DNA of 34,052 nucleotides from Nocardia carnea (GTDB taxonomy: Bacteria > Actinomycetota > Actinomycetes > Mycobacteriales > Mycobacteriaceae), in assembly GCF_029869215.1 (NCBI RefSeq), contig NZ_JARWPM010000394.1, positions 1-34,052 of the forward strand, written 5' to 3'. Shown piece by piece: positions 15,874 to 23,296 of this stretch. The notes under the pieces are model-generated. The model saw nothing but the letters and a program-made list of their open reading frames with translations. It made no database searches and was not told where the DNA came from. Positions within the stretch are counted from its first letter, which is position 1. Every line of letters starts with the position of its first letter. The position numbers and the translations under genes were made by a program.

Positions 15874-15910
15874 AATAGAGATGACCGACCCCGACGGAGG
15901 AATGTGACAG

Positions 15911-16801
15911 ATGGCGGAACACGACTGGCTCAGCGAGCGGTTCACCGAGCACCGGGGCCACCTGCACGCGGTGGCCTACCGGATGCTGGGCTCACCCGGG
16001 GACGCCGAGGACGCGCTCCAGGAGGCATGGTTACGGATCAGCCGCGCCGACACCGGCCAGATCGAGAACCTGGCCGGATGGCTCACCACCGTCGTCGCCC
16101 GCGTCTGCCTGAACATGCTCGAATCCCGGCGGGCTCGACGGGAGGAGCCGGCCGGAGCGCAACTGCCCGAGCCCGCGCCGCTCACCGACCTGCGCGCCCT
16201 GCGGCCGGCCGACCCCGAAGACGAAGCCCTGCTGGCCGATTCCGTCGGTGTCGCGCTGATGGTCGTACTGGATACCCTGGCCCCCGCCGAACGGCTCGCG
16301 TTCGTACTCCACGATGTGTTCGCGGTCTCGTTCGCCGAGATCGCCGAGATCATCGACAGCACCCCGGCAGCGGCGCGGCAACTCGCCAGCCGGGCCCGGC
16401 GCAGAATCCGGGGTGCGGCGGACTCCTCCGCGGCCGGCCGGTCGCCCAAGCGCGAAATCGTCGCCGCCTTCCTCGCTGCTTCCCGGAGCGGCGACTTCGA
16501 GGCCCTGCTCGAATTGCTCGATCCCGATGTCGTTGTCGGCGAGGTCCGTGGCGGCTACGACGTCGCGGCGTTCTTCGCCGGACGTGCGCAGGCCGCGCGT
16601 CTTGCCCTGGTCGATGGAGTTCCGGCGGCCGTCTGGTCCCTCCGCGGCCGGCCGCGCGCTGTCTTCGCGTTCACCGTCAGGGCCGGGAAGATCACCCGCA
16701 TCGCCATCGAGACCGACCCGGACCGGCTCCACGACCGGGAGATCATCTACCTCCCGCTGGGCGCCGGCGCCCCGGCCGGACTCGGCGAGGGCCCGGCGTG
16801 A
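15911..16801 (+). CDS. ECF sigma factor with SnoaL-like extension (SigJ/ECF41-related)
   Basis: 296 aa. Sigma2: HLHAVAYRMLGSPGDAEDALQEAWLRISRAD, then LAGWLTTVVARVCLNML; sigma4: LAPAERLAFVLHDVFAVSFAEIAEIIDSTPAAARQLASRARRRI. The linker has LPEPAPL rather than WLPEP, and the C-terminal ~115 residues (REIVAAFLAASRSGDFEALLELLDPDVV..., AVFAFTVRAGKITRIAIETDPDRL) are SnoaL-like without DGGGK or NPDKL. It therefore belongs to an ECF41-related group rather than ECF41 proper. Start ATG 15911 with GGAGG about ten bases upstream. Its TGA overlaps the GTG of the VOC-nitroreductase fusion. Likely self-regulated from the promoter at 15847-15873. Confidence 0.9.
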   Translation: MAEHDWLSERFTEHRGHLHAVAYRMLGSPGDAEDALQEAWLRISRADTGQIENLAGWLTTVVARVCLNMLESRRARREEPAGAQLPEPAPLTDLRALRPADPEDEALLADSVGVALMVVLDTLAPAERLAFVLHDVFAVSFAEIAEIIDSTPAAARQLASRARRRIRGAADSSAAGRSPKREIVAAFLAASRSGDFEALLELLDPDVVVGEVRGGYDVAAFFAGRAQAARLALVDGVPAAVWSLRGRPRAVFAFTVRAGKITRIAIETDPDRLHDREIIYLPLGAGAPAGLGEGPA

Positions 16802-17709
16802 CCGGAATGGACCTGCGCGTTTCTGCCTTCCATCTGATCGTCCACGACCTCGATCAGGCGCTCGGCTTCTACTGTGGCGTACTCGGACTCGAGGTGCGTG
16901 GCGCGATCGACGCCCACGGTGGCCGGCGGGTGCGCATCGGCCCGCCCGCGCAACCGGAGGTCTCCCTCGTCCTCGAACCCCCGGGCGCCGGCGCCGCTGT
17001 CCCGACGACCCAGCGTCTCGACCTCGGACAGCTGCCGTACCCCGGTTCGCTCGGCGGCATCGGTTTCCTCACCGAGGACTGTGACGCCACATTCGAATAC
17101 CTCGAGGCCGGCGATACCGAGGTGATGCAAGAGCCGATCGATCGGCCCGACGGCGCCCGCGACTGCGCCTTCCTCGATCCCTCCGGCAATTTCCTGCGGT
17201 TCGTCCAGCCGGCGCCGACCGGTAATGGCACCACGCCCGGCACGCGCAGACCATCGACCACACCAAGCGGGTCATCGATGCACAAGATCGGACCCAACCC
17301 GGTGTCGCGCCTGATCAATCGGTGCATGCGCGCCTGGGGCCGCCGCTCCACCCGCCGGATGATGGGTATGAATCTCCTTGTCCTGCACACCACCGGACGC
17401 AGGACCGGCCGGCCGCGACAGTCGCCGGTCGCCTGGTTCCCCGATGGGCACAACCGCTGGTTGATCGCCGCCTCCGCCGCGGGCGCCGACGCGAACCCGG
17501 ACTGGTATCACAACCTCGCGGCGCGTCCCGAGGACGTCGCGATCGAAATCGGCGGCCGCGGCCCGTTGCCGGTGACCGCGGAAGTTCTCACCGGCACCGA
17601 ACGCGAACAGGCCTGGGAAACCATCATCACCACCGCTCCACGTTTCGCCGGCTACCAGAACAAAACCGGCCGCACCATCCCGGTGATCCGCCTGCACCTA
17701 CGCCGATGA
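16798..17709 (+). CDS. VOC domain fused to F420-type nitroreductase (DUF385) domain
   Basis: 303-aa two-domain protein starting at GTG 16798, which overlaps the sigma factor stop (GTGA). The open frame continues upstream, but that part is a shadow of the sigma gene. Residues about 1-140 are a VOC domain (LRVSAFHLIVHDLDQALGFYCGVLGLEVRG ... CAFLDPSGNFLRFVQP). After a ~20-residue Thr/Pro/Gly-rich linker, residues about 161-303 are a deazaflavin-dependent nitroreductase-like domain (MNLLVLHTTGRRTGRPRQSPVAWF, ANPDWYHNLAARPEDVAIEIGGR, FAGYQNKTGRTIPVIRL). Such domains reduce quinones, nitro compounds or enones with F420H2. An internal ATG at 17278 has no ribosome site, so I take it as one protein; a sequencing frameshift joining two genes remains possible. 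Coupling to a SigJ-like factor suggests stress-induced detoxification. Confidence 0.8.
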   Translation: MTGMDLRVSAFHLIVHDLDQALGFYCGVLGLEVRGAIDAHGGRRVRIGPPAQPEVSLVLEPPGAGAAVPTTQRLDLGQLPYPGSLGGIGFLTEDCDATFEYLEAGDTEVMQEPIDRPDGARDCAFLDPSGNFLRFVQPAPTGNGTTPGTRRPSTTPSGSSMHKIGPNPVSRLINRCMRAWGRRSTRRMMGMNLLVLHTTGRRTGRPRQSPVAWFPDGHNRWLIAASAAGADANPDWYHNLAARPEDVAIEIGGRGPLPVTAEVLTGTEREQAWETIITTAPRFAGYQNKTGRTIPVIRLHLRR

Positions 17710-17835
17710 CACAGCGGCCGGCGGCGGGAGGCCACCGCGAAGGTGCCGCAGCGGCTGTACTCAGTGGTACGGACCCGGTTCGGCTACCGGCGGAGTACCG
17801 CACCGGGAAAAATGGGCGCAGAATTCTTCCGCGAG

Positions 17836-17862
17836 TGTGTCGATTCACCGGGTGCCCGTTCG
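17836..17862 (+). promoter_or_regulatory. ECF42-type promoter candidate
   Basis: TGTCGA (17836-17841) followed after 17 bases by CGTG (17859-17862). The reported ECF42 promoter pattern is TGTCGA in the -35 and CGA or CGT-like bases in the -10. The site is 36 bases upstream of the YciI gene that begins the ECF42 operon, exactly where autoregulation would need it. Confidence 0.6.
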
Positions 17863-17898
17863 TGTAAGGGGTGAACACAACGACTCAGGAGGTTCACG

Positions 17899-18255
17899 AT
17901 GGCGCAGTACCTGCTCAGCATCCACCACGACGACGACTACGCACCCGGCGACGAGGAGATGGCACAGATCGCCGCCGAGGTGGAGGCGTTGAACAAGGAA
18001 TTGGCACAAGCCGGTATCGAGGTGTTCGGTGGCGGCCTGCATCCGGCGAGCACGGCGACGGTACTGCGGGTCGGCGCCGGTGGCGAGGTGCTGGTCACCG
18101 ACGGGCCGTACCTGGAGACCCGGGAGCATATCGGCGGGTTCTGGGTGATCCGGGCCGCCGACCTCGACGAAGCGCTGGAATGGGGCCGTAAGGCGACGCG
18201 GGCCTGCCACCTGCCCGTCGAGGTGCGGCCGTTCCATACCGAAGCGGAGCAGTGA
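17899..18255 (+). CDS. YciI family (DGPF-domain) protein, ECF42 partner
   Basis: 118-aa alpha-beta dimeric-barrel protein. Seen: MAQYLLSIHHDDDY, EEMAQIAAEVEALNKELAQAGIEVFGGGLHP, and the signature VTDGPYLETREHIGGFWVIRAADLDEALEW. The DGP(F/Y) stretch is the hallmark of DGPF proteins that accompany ECF42 sigma factors. GGAGG stands seven bases before ATG 17899, and the TGA overlaps the GTG of the sigma gene (GTGA at 18252-18255). Role not established in the family; a catalytic or small-molecule-binding protein made together with the sigma factor. Confidence 0.92.
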   Translation: MAQYLLSIHHDDDYAPGDEEMAQIAAEVEALNKELAQAGIEVFGGGLHPASTATVLRVGAGGEVLVTDGPYLETREHIGGFWVIRAADLDEALEWGRKATRACHLPVEVRPFHTEAEQ

Positions 18256-19475
18256 CAAGCACCGCCGACGATATCGCGGCCGTGTTCCGTGCGGAATACG
18301 GCCGCGCCGTCGCGGTGCTGATCGGCCTCCTCGGCAGTATCGACGCCGCCGAGGAGGCGGTGCAGGAGGCGTTCGCGGCGGCCGTGCGCACCTGGCCGGG
18401 CCAGGGCATACCGCCCGGTCCGGCCGCGTGGATCATCACGACCGCGCGCCACCGCGCGATCGACCGCCACCGGCGGGAATCGCAGCGCGACGCCAAACAC
18501 GCGGAGGCAGCGATGCTGCACCACAACGACGAACCCGCGGATACCGGCGCGGTGCCCGACGAACGACTCCGGCTCATCTTCACCTGCTGCCACCCGGCCC
18601 TCAACCGCCACGCGCAGGTCGCGTTGACACTGCGCCTGCTCGGTGGCCTCACCACCGCCGAGATCGCGCGGGCCTTCCTCGTCGCCGAGCCGGCGGTCGC
18701 TCAGCGGATCGTGCGCGCCAAGAACAAGATCCGGGACGCGCGTATCCCCTACCGGGTCCCTCGCGACGCCGATCTCCCGCAGCGGGTCGACGCCGTGCTG
18801 GCGGTGTTGTATCTGATCTTCAACGAGGGCTACGCGGCGTCGTCCGGTGCGGACCTGATCCGCGACGATCTGTGCGCGGAGGCCATCCGGCTCACCCGGG
18901 TACTCACCGCGGCGATGCCCGACGAACCCGAAGCGCTCGGGCTGCTGGCCTTGCTGCTGCTGACCGATGCCCGCCGCAGCGCCCGCACCACCTCGGGTGG
19001 CGACCTGGTGCCGCTGGCCGAACAGGACCGGTCACGCTGGGATCGGTCGAAGATCGGCGAGGGTCTGGCACTGGTGGCCCGGTGTGTGCGCCGCGACCGG
19101 CCCGGGCCCTATCAGCTGCAGGCCGCGATCAACGCGCTGCACGCCCACACCCCGGCCGCCGACCGCACCGATTGGGCGGCCGTCGTCCGGATGTACAACC
19201 TGTTGCTGGACGCCACACCGACCCCGGTGGTGGCCTTGAACCGGGCCGTCGCGATCGCCGAGACCGCGGGGCCGGCCGCGGCCCTGGCGATCGTGGACGC
19301 ACTCGATCTCGACGGCTTCCACCTGTACCACGCCACCCGCGCCGAACTCCTGCACCGCCTCGGCCGCACCGGCGAGTCGATCACCGCCTATCGCGCCGCC
19401 CTGCAACGGGTGGGTAACGAACCGGAACGCCGATTCCTCGAGAAAAAACTGCGGAAGCTCATACCCTCGCCATGA
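18252..19475 (+). CDS. ECF42 sigma factor with TPR-like C-terminal extension
   Basis: 407 aa, about twice the length of a plain ECF factor. Sigma2: VFRAEYGRAVAVLIGLLGSIDAAEEAVQEAFAAAVRTWP, then GPAAWIITTARHRAIDRHRRE; sigma4: LIFTCCHPALNRHAQVALTLRLLGGLTTAEIARAFLVAEPAVAQRIVRAKNKIR. The ~200-residue extension is helical and TPR-like (VLAVLYLIFNEGYAASSG, EALGLLALLLLTDARRSAR, GPYQLQAAINALHAHTP, TPTPVVALNRAVAIAE, LHRLGRTGESITAYRAAL); it is essential for activity in studied ECF42 factors. No anti-sigma gene is present, as usual for this group. Translationally coupled to the DGPF gene. Confidence 0.93.
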   Translation: MTSTADDIAAVFRAEYGRAVAVLIGLLGSIDAAEEAVQEAFAAAVRTWPGQGIPPGPAAWIITTARHRAIDRHRRESQRDAKHAEAAMLHHNDEPADTGAVPDERLRLIFTCCHPALNRHAQVALTLRLLGGLTTAEIARAFLVAEPAVAQRIVRAKNKIRDARIPYRVPRDADLPQRVDAVLAVLYLIFNEGYAASSGADLIRDDLCAEAIRLTRVLTAAMPDEPEALGLLALLLLTDARRSARTTSGGDLVPLAEQDRSRWDRSKIGEGLALVARCVRRDRPGPYQLQAAINALHAHTPAADRTDWAAVVRMYNLLLDATPTPVVALNRAVAIAETAGPAAALAIVDALDLDGFHLYHATRAELLHRLGRTGESITAYRAALQRVGNEPERRFLEKKLRKLIPSP

Positions 19476-19586
19476 ATCGGCTCGCCACACGAGGAGCCGG
19501 TGCTCCGGCAACGCCGTCGCGTTCACCGCTACCGCATCGCCTGTCACGGGATGGCGTGCACTCGCCGTGCGTTTGCCTCTTGGTAT

Positions 19587-19604
19587 AGATAGCTGTCAAT
19601 ATCG
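19587..19604. promoter_or_regulatory. ArsR operator candidate upstream of arsR1
   Basis: An inverted repeat GATA-N8-TATC whose right half (GTCAATATCG, 19595-19604) is identical over ten bases to a site upstream of the second arsR (27003-27012). Both fit CGATAT-N6-ATATCG. It ends four bases before ATG 19609, so bound repressor would cover the start of a nearly leaderless message. Confidence 0.5.
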
Positions 19605-19608
19605 ATCC

Positions 19609-19986
19609 ATGTCTAAACCGCAGTTGCCGATACTCCCGGACGGGGCCTGCGACCCGGCGCCCCGGGTGCGGGAACCACTGACGGCGGACGCGGCCGCGGA
19701 GCTGGCCGCGGTGTTCAAGGCGCTATCGGATCCGGTGCGGCTGCGACTGCTGAGCTCGATCGCGTCCCGGTCCGGGATGGAGGCCTGCGTATGCGACCTG
19801 TCCGAGGGCATCGACCTCACCCAGCCGACCATTTCGCACCACTTGAAGGTGCTGCGTTCCGCCGGTCTGCTGACCAGTGAACGCCGCGCGTCCTGGGTGT
19901 ACTACCGGGTTGTCCCGCAGGCGTTGCAGCGGGTCTCCGAGGCGTTGTTGCTGGAGAGCGGCGAGGCCGCCGAGGTGACCGCGTGA
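19609..19986 (+). CDS. arsR: ArsR family arsenic-responsive repressor (Rv2642-like)
   Basis: 125 aa from ATG 19609, preferred over a start at 19567 because homologues begin near MSKPQLP and the operator-like repeat would otherwise fall within the gene. Seen: AAVFKALSDPVRLRLLSSIASRSGMEACVCDLSEGIDLTQPTISHHLKVLRSAGLLTSERRASWVYYRVVP. The helix-alpha3 CVCDL motif (Cys60, Cys62) is the As(III)-binding pair of classical ArsR; an N-terminal Cys14 could be a further ligand. It resembles mycobacterial Rv2642. First gene of the arsR-acr3-arsC operon; its TGA overlaps the GTG of acr3. As(III) or Sb(III) should release it from DNA. Confidence 0.93.
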   Translation: MSKPQLPILPDGACDPAPRVREPLTADAAAELAAVFKALSDPVRLRLLSSIASRSGMEACVCDLSEGIDLTQPTISHHLKVLRSAGLLTSERRASWVYYRVVPQALQRVSEALLLESGEAAEVTA

Positions 19987-21083
19987 GCGCCACCGACACC
20001 ACCACGGCCGGCGAGCAGGGTGTGGTGGGCAAACTCTCGACGCTGGACCGGTTCCTGCCGGTGTGGATCGGTGTCGCCATGGCTGCCGGGCTGCTGCTGG
20101 GCCGGCTCATCCCGGGTCTAGGCGATGCCCTCGCCGCGGTGGAGATCGACGGTATCTCGCTGCCGATCGCGATCGGCCTGCTGATCATGATGTACCCGGT
20201 GCTGGCCAAGGTCCGCTACGACCGCCTTGACACGGTCACCGGCGACCGCCGTCTTCTGATCGGGTCGCTGGTGCTGAACTGGCTGCTCGGCCCGGCGCTG
20301 ATGTTCGCGCTGGCCTGGCTCCTGCTACCCGACCTCCCGGAATACCGCACCGGACTGATCATCGTCGGATTGGCGCGCTGTATCGCGATGGTAATCATCT
20401 GGAACGATCTTGCCTGCGGCGACCGCGAAGCCGCCGCGGTGCTGGTGGCGTTGAACTCGATCTTCCAGGTGATCATGTTCGCCGTCCTGGGTTGGTTTTA
20501 CCTCTCGGTGCTGCCCGGGTGGTTGGGCCTGGAACAGACGACTATCGAGGCTTCGCCGTGGCAGATCGCGAAATCGGTACTGATCTTCCTCGGCATCCCG
20601 CTGCTGGCCGGATACCTCACCCGCCGCCTGGGTGAGCGGGCGAAGGGCCGCGACTGGTACGAATCCAGCCTGATTCCGCGGATCGGGCCGTGGGCGCTCT
20701 ACGGTCTGCTGTTCACCATCGTGGTTTTGTTCGCCCTGCAAGGCGACCGCATCACCTCCCAGCCCCTGGACGTGGTCCGCATCGCGGTGCCGCTGCTCGC
20801 GTACTTCGCGATCATGTGGGGCGGCGGCTACCTGCTCGGCGCGATGATGGGACTCGGATACGAGCGGACCACCACGCTCGCGTTCACCGCGGCGGGCAAC
20901 AATTTCGAACTCGCGATCGCGGTCGCCATCGCCACTTACGGCGCTACCTCCGGTCAGGCACTGGCGGGTGTGGTTGGTCCGTTGATCGAGGTCCCGGTCC
21001 TGGTCGCGTTGGTGTATGTGTCACTGGCCCTGCGCAACCGGTTCCGCACCTCTGCGGCTGCAACGGAAGCGGGGTCGCGGTGA
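19983..21083 (+). CDS. acr3: Acr3 arsenite efflux permease
   Basis: 366-aa ten-helix permease of the BART superfamily that exports arsenite with the proton gradient. Seen: the signature LARCIAMVIIWNDLACGD with the essential Cys133 (equivalent to Cys129 of the Alkaliphilus protein), and AGNNFELAIAVAIATYG with the essential Glu309. Hydrophobic segments such as LVLNWLLGPALMFALAWLLL, LFTIVVLFALQ and LLAYFAIMWGGGYLLGAMMG fit the fold. GTG 19983 overlaps the arsR stop; its own TGA overlaps the next gene's GTG. Product of the downstream arsenate reductases is the expected substrate. Confidence 0.96.
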   Translation: MSATDTTTAGEQGVVGKLSTLDRFLPVWIGVAMAAGLLLGRLIPGLGDALAAVEIDGISLPIAIGLLIMMYPVLAKVRYDRLDTVTGDRRLLIGSLVLNWLLGPALMFALAWLLLPDLPEYRTGLIIVGLARCIAMVIIWNDLACGDREAAAVLVALNSIFQVIMFAVLGWFYLSVLPGWLGLEQTTIEASPWQIAKSVLIFLGIPLLAGYLTRRLGERAKGRDWYESSLIPRIGPWALYGLLFTIVVLFALQGDRITSQPLDVVRIAVPLLAYFAIMWGGGYLLGAMMGLGYERTTTLAFTAAGNNFELAIAVAIATYGATSGQALAGVVGPLIEVPVLVALVYVSLALRNRFRTSAAATEAGSR

Positions 21084-21502
21084 CCACGGCCCCGATGGTG
21101 CTGTTCGTGTGTGTCCGCAACAGCGGCAAATCGCAGATGGCGGCCGGACTGATGCGCCAGGCCTCCGCTGGTGAGGTCGTCGCGCTGTCGGCGGGTACCG
21201 TCCCGGGCGAAAAGCTCAACGCGTTGTCGCTGGCAGCGCTTGCCGAGGTCGGGGTCGATATCAGTGGCGGAGTCCCGAAACCGGTCGACGCCGGGCTGCT
21301 CGCTCGCGCTGATCTGGTGGTGCTCCTCGGTCACGAAGCCCAGCTCGACGTCCCGGTCGGGGTGCGGGTACGGCGGTGGGAGACCGACGAGCCCTCGCTC
21401 CGCGGAATCGAGGGAATCCAGCGGATGCGATTGGTCCGGGACGATATCGCCGCCCGCGTCCACGATCTTGCTACCGAACTCAGCTCACCTGTCCAATCCT
21501 GA
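21080..21502 (+). CDS. LMW-phosphatase/ArsC-like protein with Lys in the P-loop
   Basis: 140 aa from GTG 21080 (GTGA overlap with acr3); the longer open frame is a shadow. Low-molecular-weight tyrosine phosphatase fold: VLFVCVRNSGKSQMAAGLMRQA is the P-loop and LSAGTVPGEKLNALSLAALAEVGVDISGG follows. The catalytic P-loop is C-V-R-N-S-G-K-S, with Lys in place of the invariant Arg of CX5R(S/T). It also lacks the MGCGDxCP segment seen in the next two genes, and the W-D-L-x-D-P acid motif is altered to WETDEPS. It may be a divergent arsenate reductase, a mycothiol-related helper, or a binding protein. Retained in the operon in coupled position, so probably functional. Confidence 0.82.
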   Translation: MTTAPMVLFVCVRNSGKSQMAAGLMRQASAGEVVALSAGTVPGEKLNALSLAALAEVGVDISGGVPKPVDAGLLARADLVVLLGHEAQLDVPVGVRVRRWETDEPSLRGIEGIQRMRLVRDDIAARVHDLATELSSPVQS

Positions 21503-21533
21503 CCCGTCCTTCTCGAATATCGGAAAAGCGGAT

Positions 21534-22202
21534 ATGACCGAGTCCCCCATCCCCGCGACAGCGTTGCGTGCGGATCTGTCCATCGACCAGCAGGTGGCGT
21601 TGAAAACCGCAGCGACCCGGTTGCAGCGCGAGTTCGACGGCACCTTCGGTGTGGAAACCATCGAACGGTTCCTGCACTCCTCCTACGAGCAGTTCGCCGG
21701 CCGCGCCACCATCGTCAACTTCCTGCCCCTCCTGGCCGAACGCTTCACCCGCCAACGCCTCCAAGCCCTGGCCAAGGTCGAAGGACTCCACCACACCGGG
21801 ACTCCGACCGTGCTGTTCCTGTGCACGCACAACGCCGGCCGCTCGCAGATGGCGCTGGGCCTGTTCACCCACCTCGCCGGCGAGCACGCCATCGGCTGGT
21901 CCGGCGGCAGCGAACCTGGTGAGGAGATCAACCCGGCCGCGGTCGCGGCGATGGCCGAGATCGGGATCGACATCACCGGCGAGTACCCGAAGCCGTGGAC
22001 CGAGGAAATCCTGAAAGCCGCTGACGTCATCATCACCATGGGCTGCGGGGATGCCTGCCCGGTGTATCCCGGCCGCCGGTATGAGGACTGGGACCTGCCC
22101 GACCCCGCCGGCCTCGATGTCGCCGCGATCCGCCCGATCCGCGCCGAGATCGAAACCCGCGTGCGCGTGTTGCTCGCCGAACTCGACGTCCCCACCGCCT
22201 GA
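21534..22202 (+). CDS. arsC: Arsenate reductase with N-terminal three-helix dimerisation domain
   Basis: 222 aa. The first ~85 residues are helical (IDQQVALKTAATRLQREFDGTFGVETIERFLHSSYEQFA ... LPLLAERFTRQRLQALAKVEG), matching the three-helix bundle found before the catalytic domain in some corynebacterial and mycobacterial ArsC proteins. The catalytic part has VLFLCTHNAGRSQMALGLF (CX5RS P-loop), WSGGSEPGEEINPAAVAAMAEIGIDI, TMGCGDACPVYPG and YEDWDLPDPAG with the acid Asp. Reduces arsenate to arsenite using mycothiol/mycoredoxin or thioredoxin; which of these cannot be decided from sequence alone. ATG 21534 preceded by GGAAAAG. Confidence 0.93.
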   Translation: MTESPIPATALRADLSIDQQVALKTAATRLQREFDGTFGVETIERFLHSSYEQFAGRATIVNFLPLLAERFTRQRLQALAKVEGLHHTGTPTVLFLCTHNAGRSQMALGLFTHLAGEHAIGWSGGSEPGEEINPAAVAAMAEIGIDITGEYPKPWTEEILKAADVIITMGCGDACPVYPGRRYEDWDLPDPAGLDVAAIRPIRAEIETRVRVLLAELDVPTA

Positions 22203-22214
22203 AAGGCCCTCGCT

Positions 22215-22625
22215 GTGACCGATAAGCCGAGTGTGTTGTTCGTCTGCGTCCACAACGCCGGGCGCTCCCAGATTGCCGCCGGATTCCTCACCCACCTCGC
22301 GAACGGGGCGATCGAGGTTCGCTCCGCCGGCAGTGCGCCCGCCGATCAGCTGAATCCCGCCGCGGTCGAGGCCATGGCCGAGGTCGGGATCGATATCACC
22401 GCCCAGGCCCCGAAGATCCTGACGCCGGACGCGGTGCAGTCCTCGGACGTGGTGATCACCATGGGTTGCGGTGACACCTGCCCGGTGTTCCCCGGTATCA
22501 GCTACCGCGACTGGGACCTGGCCGATCCGGCCGGCAAAGGTGTGGAAGCGGTGCGCCCGATCCGCGACGAGATCCGCGCCCGGGTCGAGGCGCTCATCGC
22601 GGAGCTGCTGGCTGCCCACGCCTGA
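22215..22625 (+). CDS. arsC: Arsenate reductase (arsenate-mycothiol transferase type)
   Basis: 136 aa, single domain. P-loop VLFVCVHNAGRSQIAAGFL (CX5RS), VRSAGSAPADQLNPAAVEAMAEVGIDI, TMGCGDTCPVFPG, YRDWDLADPAGKGVEAVRPIRDEI. All catalytic elements are present. Length and lack of a helical N-terminal domain fit the actinobacterial arsenate:mycothiol transferases, which form an As(V)-mycothiol adduct. GTG start 22215, 13 bases after the previous stop. Third LMW-phosphatase-type gene in a row in this operon. Confidence 0.93.
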   Translation: MTDKPSVLFVCVHNAGRSQIAAGFLTHLANGAIEVRSAGSAPADQLNPAAVEAMAEVGIDITAQAPKILTPDAVQSSDVVITMGCGDTCPVFPGISYRDWDLADPAGKGVEAVRPIRDEIRARVEALIAELLAAHA

Positions 22626-22661
22626 ACCCCCACCGAGCCGACCACGGTCAAGGGAGAAGCG

Positions 22662-23296
22662 ATGACCGGCGCCCCGCCCGCACCGAGCCTCGGTGCGGGG
22701 GGCGGCTGCGCGGTATCGCGCGGATCTGCTCGGTACCGGGGTGGTGATGGCGGCGCTGGTGACGGGCTGGTGGACAACACACCTGGCCAGTCCAGGACAT
22801 GCCGCGGCCCGCGCCGGGCTCGCCGCAGCCGTGACGATCACGGTCCTGGCCGTTTGCGCCGCGCTTTTCCGGAGCCGGGCGCCGCGGTGGAACCCGCTGC
22901 TGATGGTGGCCGATGCCCTGCTGGAAGGCCGCCGAAGCCTGTCCGGTCATCAGCTCGCCGGCCACATCCTCGGCCAGGTAGGGGCCGCGATGGCCGTGGC
23001 CGGTGTGCTGGTGGTGGGGTGTTTCCTGGCCGGGATCACCCCTCCGGCAGTGCCCACCCCGGGCTGTGTGCACGCGTTCCGGTGCCAGCGCACTGGCCGC
23101 CGCAGTGCTCCTGGTGACGGGGTCGGGGTTCCTCGGCAACCCGGCCGTGGTCGCGGGCGCAGTCGTCCTCGGACTGGAACCGGCCCCGGCGCTGGTGATC
23201 GCGGTCTGTCAGCTCGGTGGCTGCCTCGTCGGCTACGGGGTCGCCACCACCTGGTGGCCGGATATCGGCCGTCGCCTCGACACACTCACTGCCTAG
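22662..23296 (+). pseudogene. Degenerate MIP (aquaglyceroporin-like) channel gene
   Basis: Membrane-channel remnants spread over different frames. Frame of 22693: RYRADLLGTGVVMAALVTGWW, AARAGLAAAVTITVLAVCAALF, then a WNPLLMVADALLEG half-helix (an NPA-like box as NPL) and ILGQVGAAMAVAGVLVVGCFLAG. Near 23083 the coding shifts frame to ASALAAAVLLVTGSGFLGNPAVVAGAVVLG (true NPA box) and LVIAVCQLGGCLVGYGVATTWW. The region of the fourth helix seems to be missing. An ATG at 22662 with GGGAG ribosome site is in a third frame, separated from the first part by a perfect hairpin (22677-22699). MIP channels carry arsenite out next to ArsC in several actinobacteria. At least one frameshift is needed; sequencing error in G-runs cannot be excluded. 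Confidence 0.65.
22677..22699. repeat. Perfect 11-bp inverted repeat at the start of the MIP remnant
   Basis: CCCGCACCGAG (22677-22687) and CTCGGTGCGGG (22689-22699) are exact reverse complements separated by one base. A hairpin this strong just after the ArsC genes may end or attenuate the ars transcript, and it falls within the first codons of the MIP-like gene. Confidence 0.6.

Noticed and set aside
15904..16797. Upstream part of a 601-residue plus-strand frame ending at 17709
   Set aside because: Arg/Pro-rich shadow of the sigma factor; the real gene in that frame begins at GTG 16798 overlapping the sigma stop.
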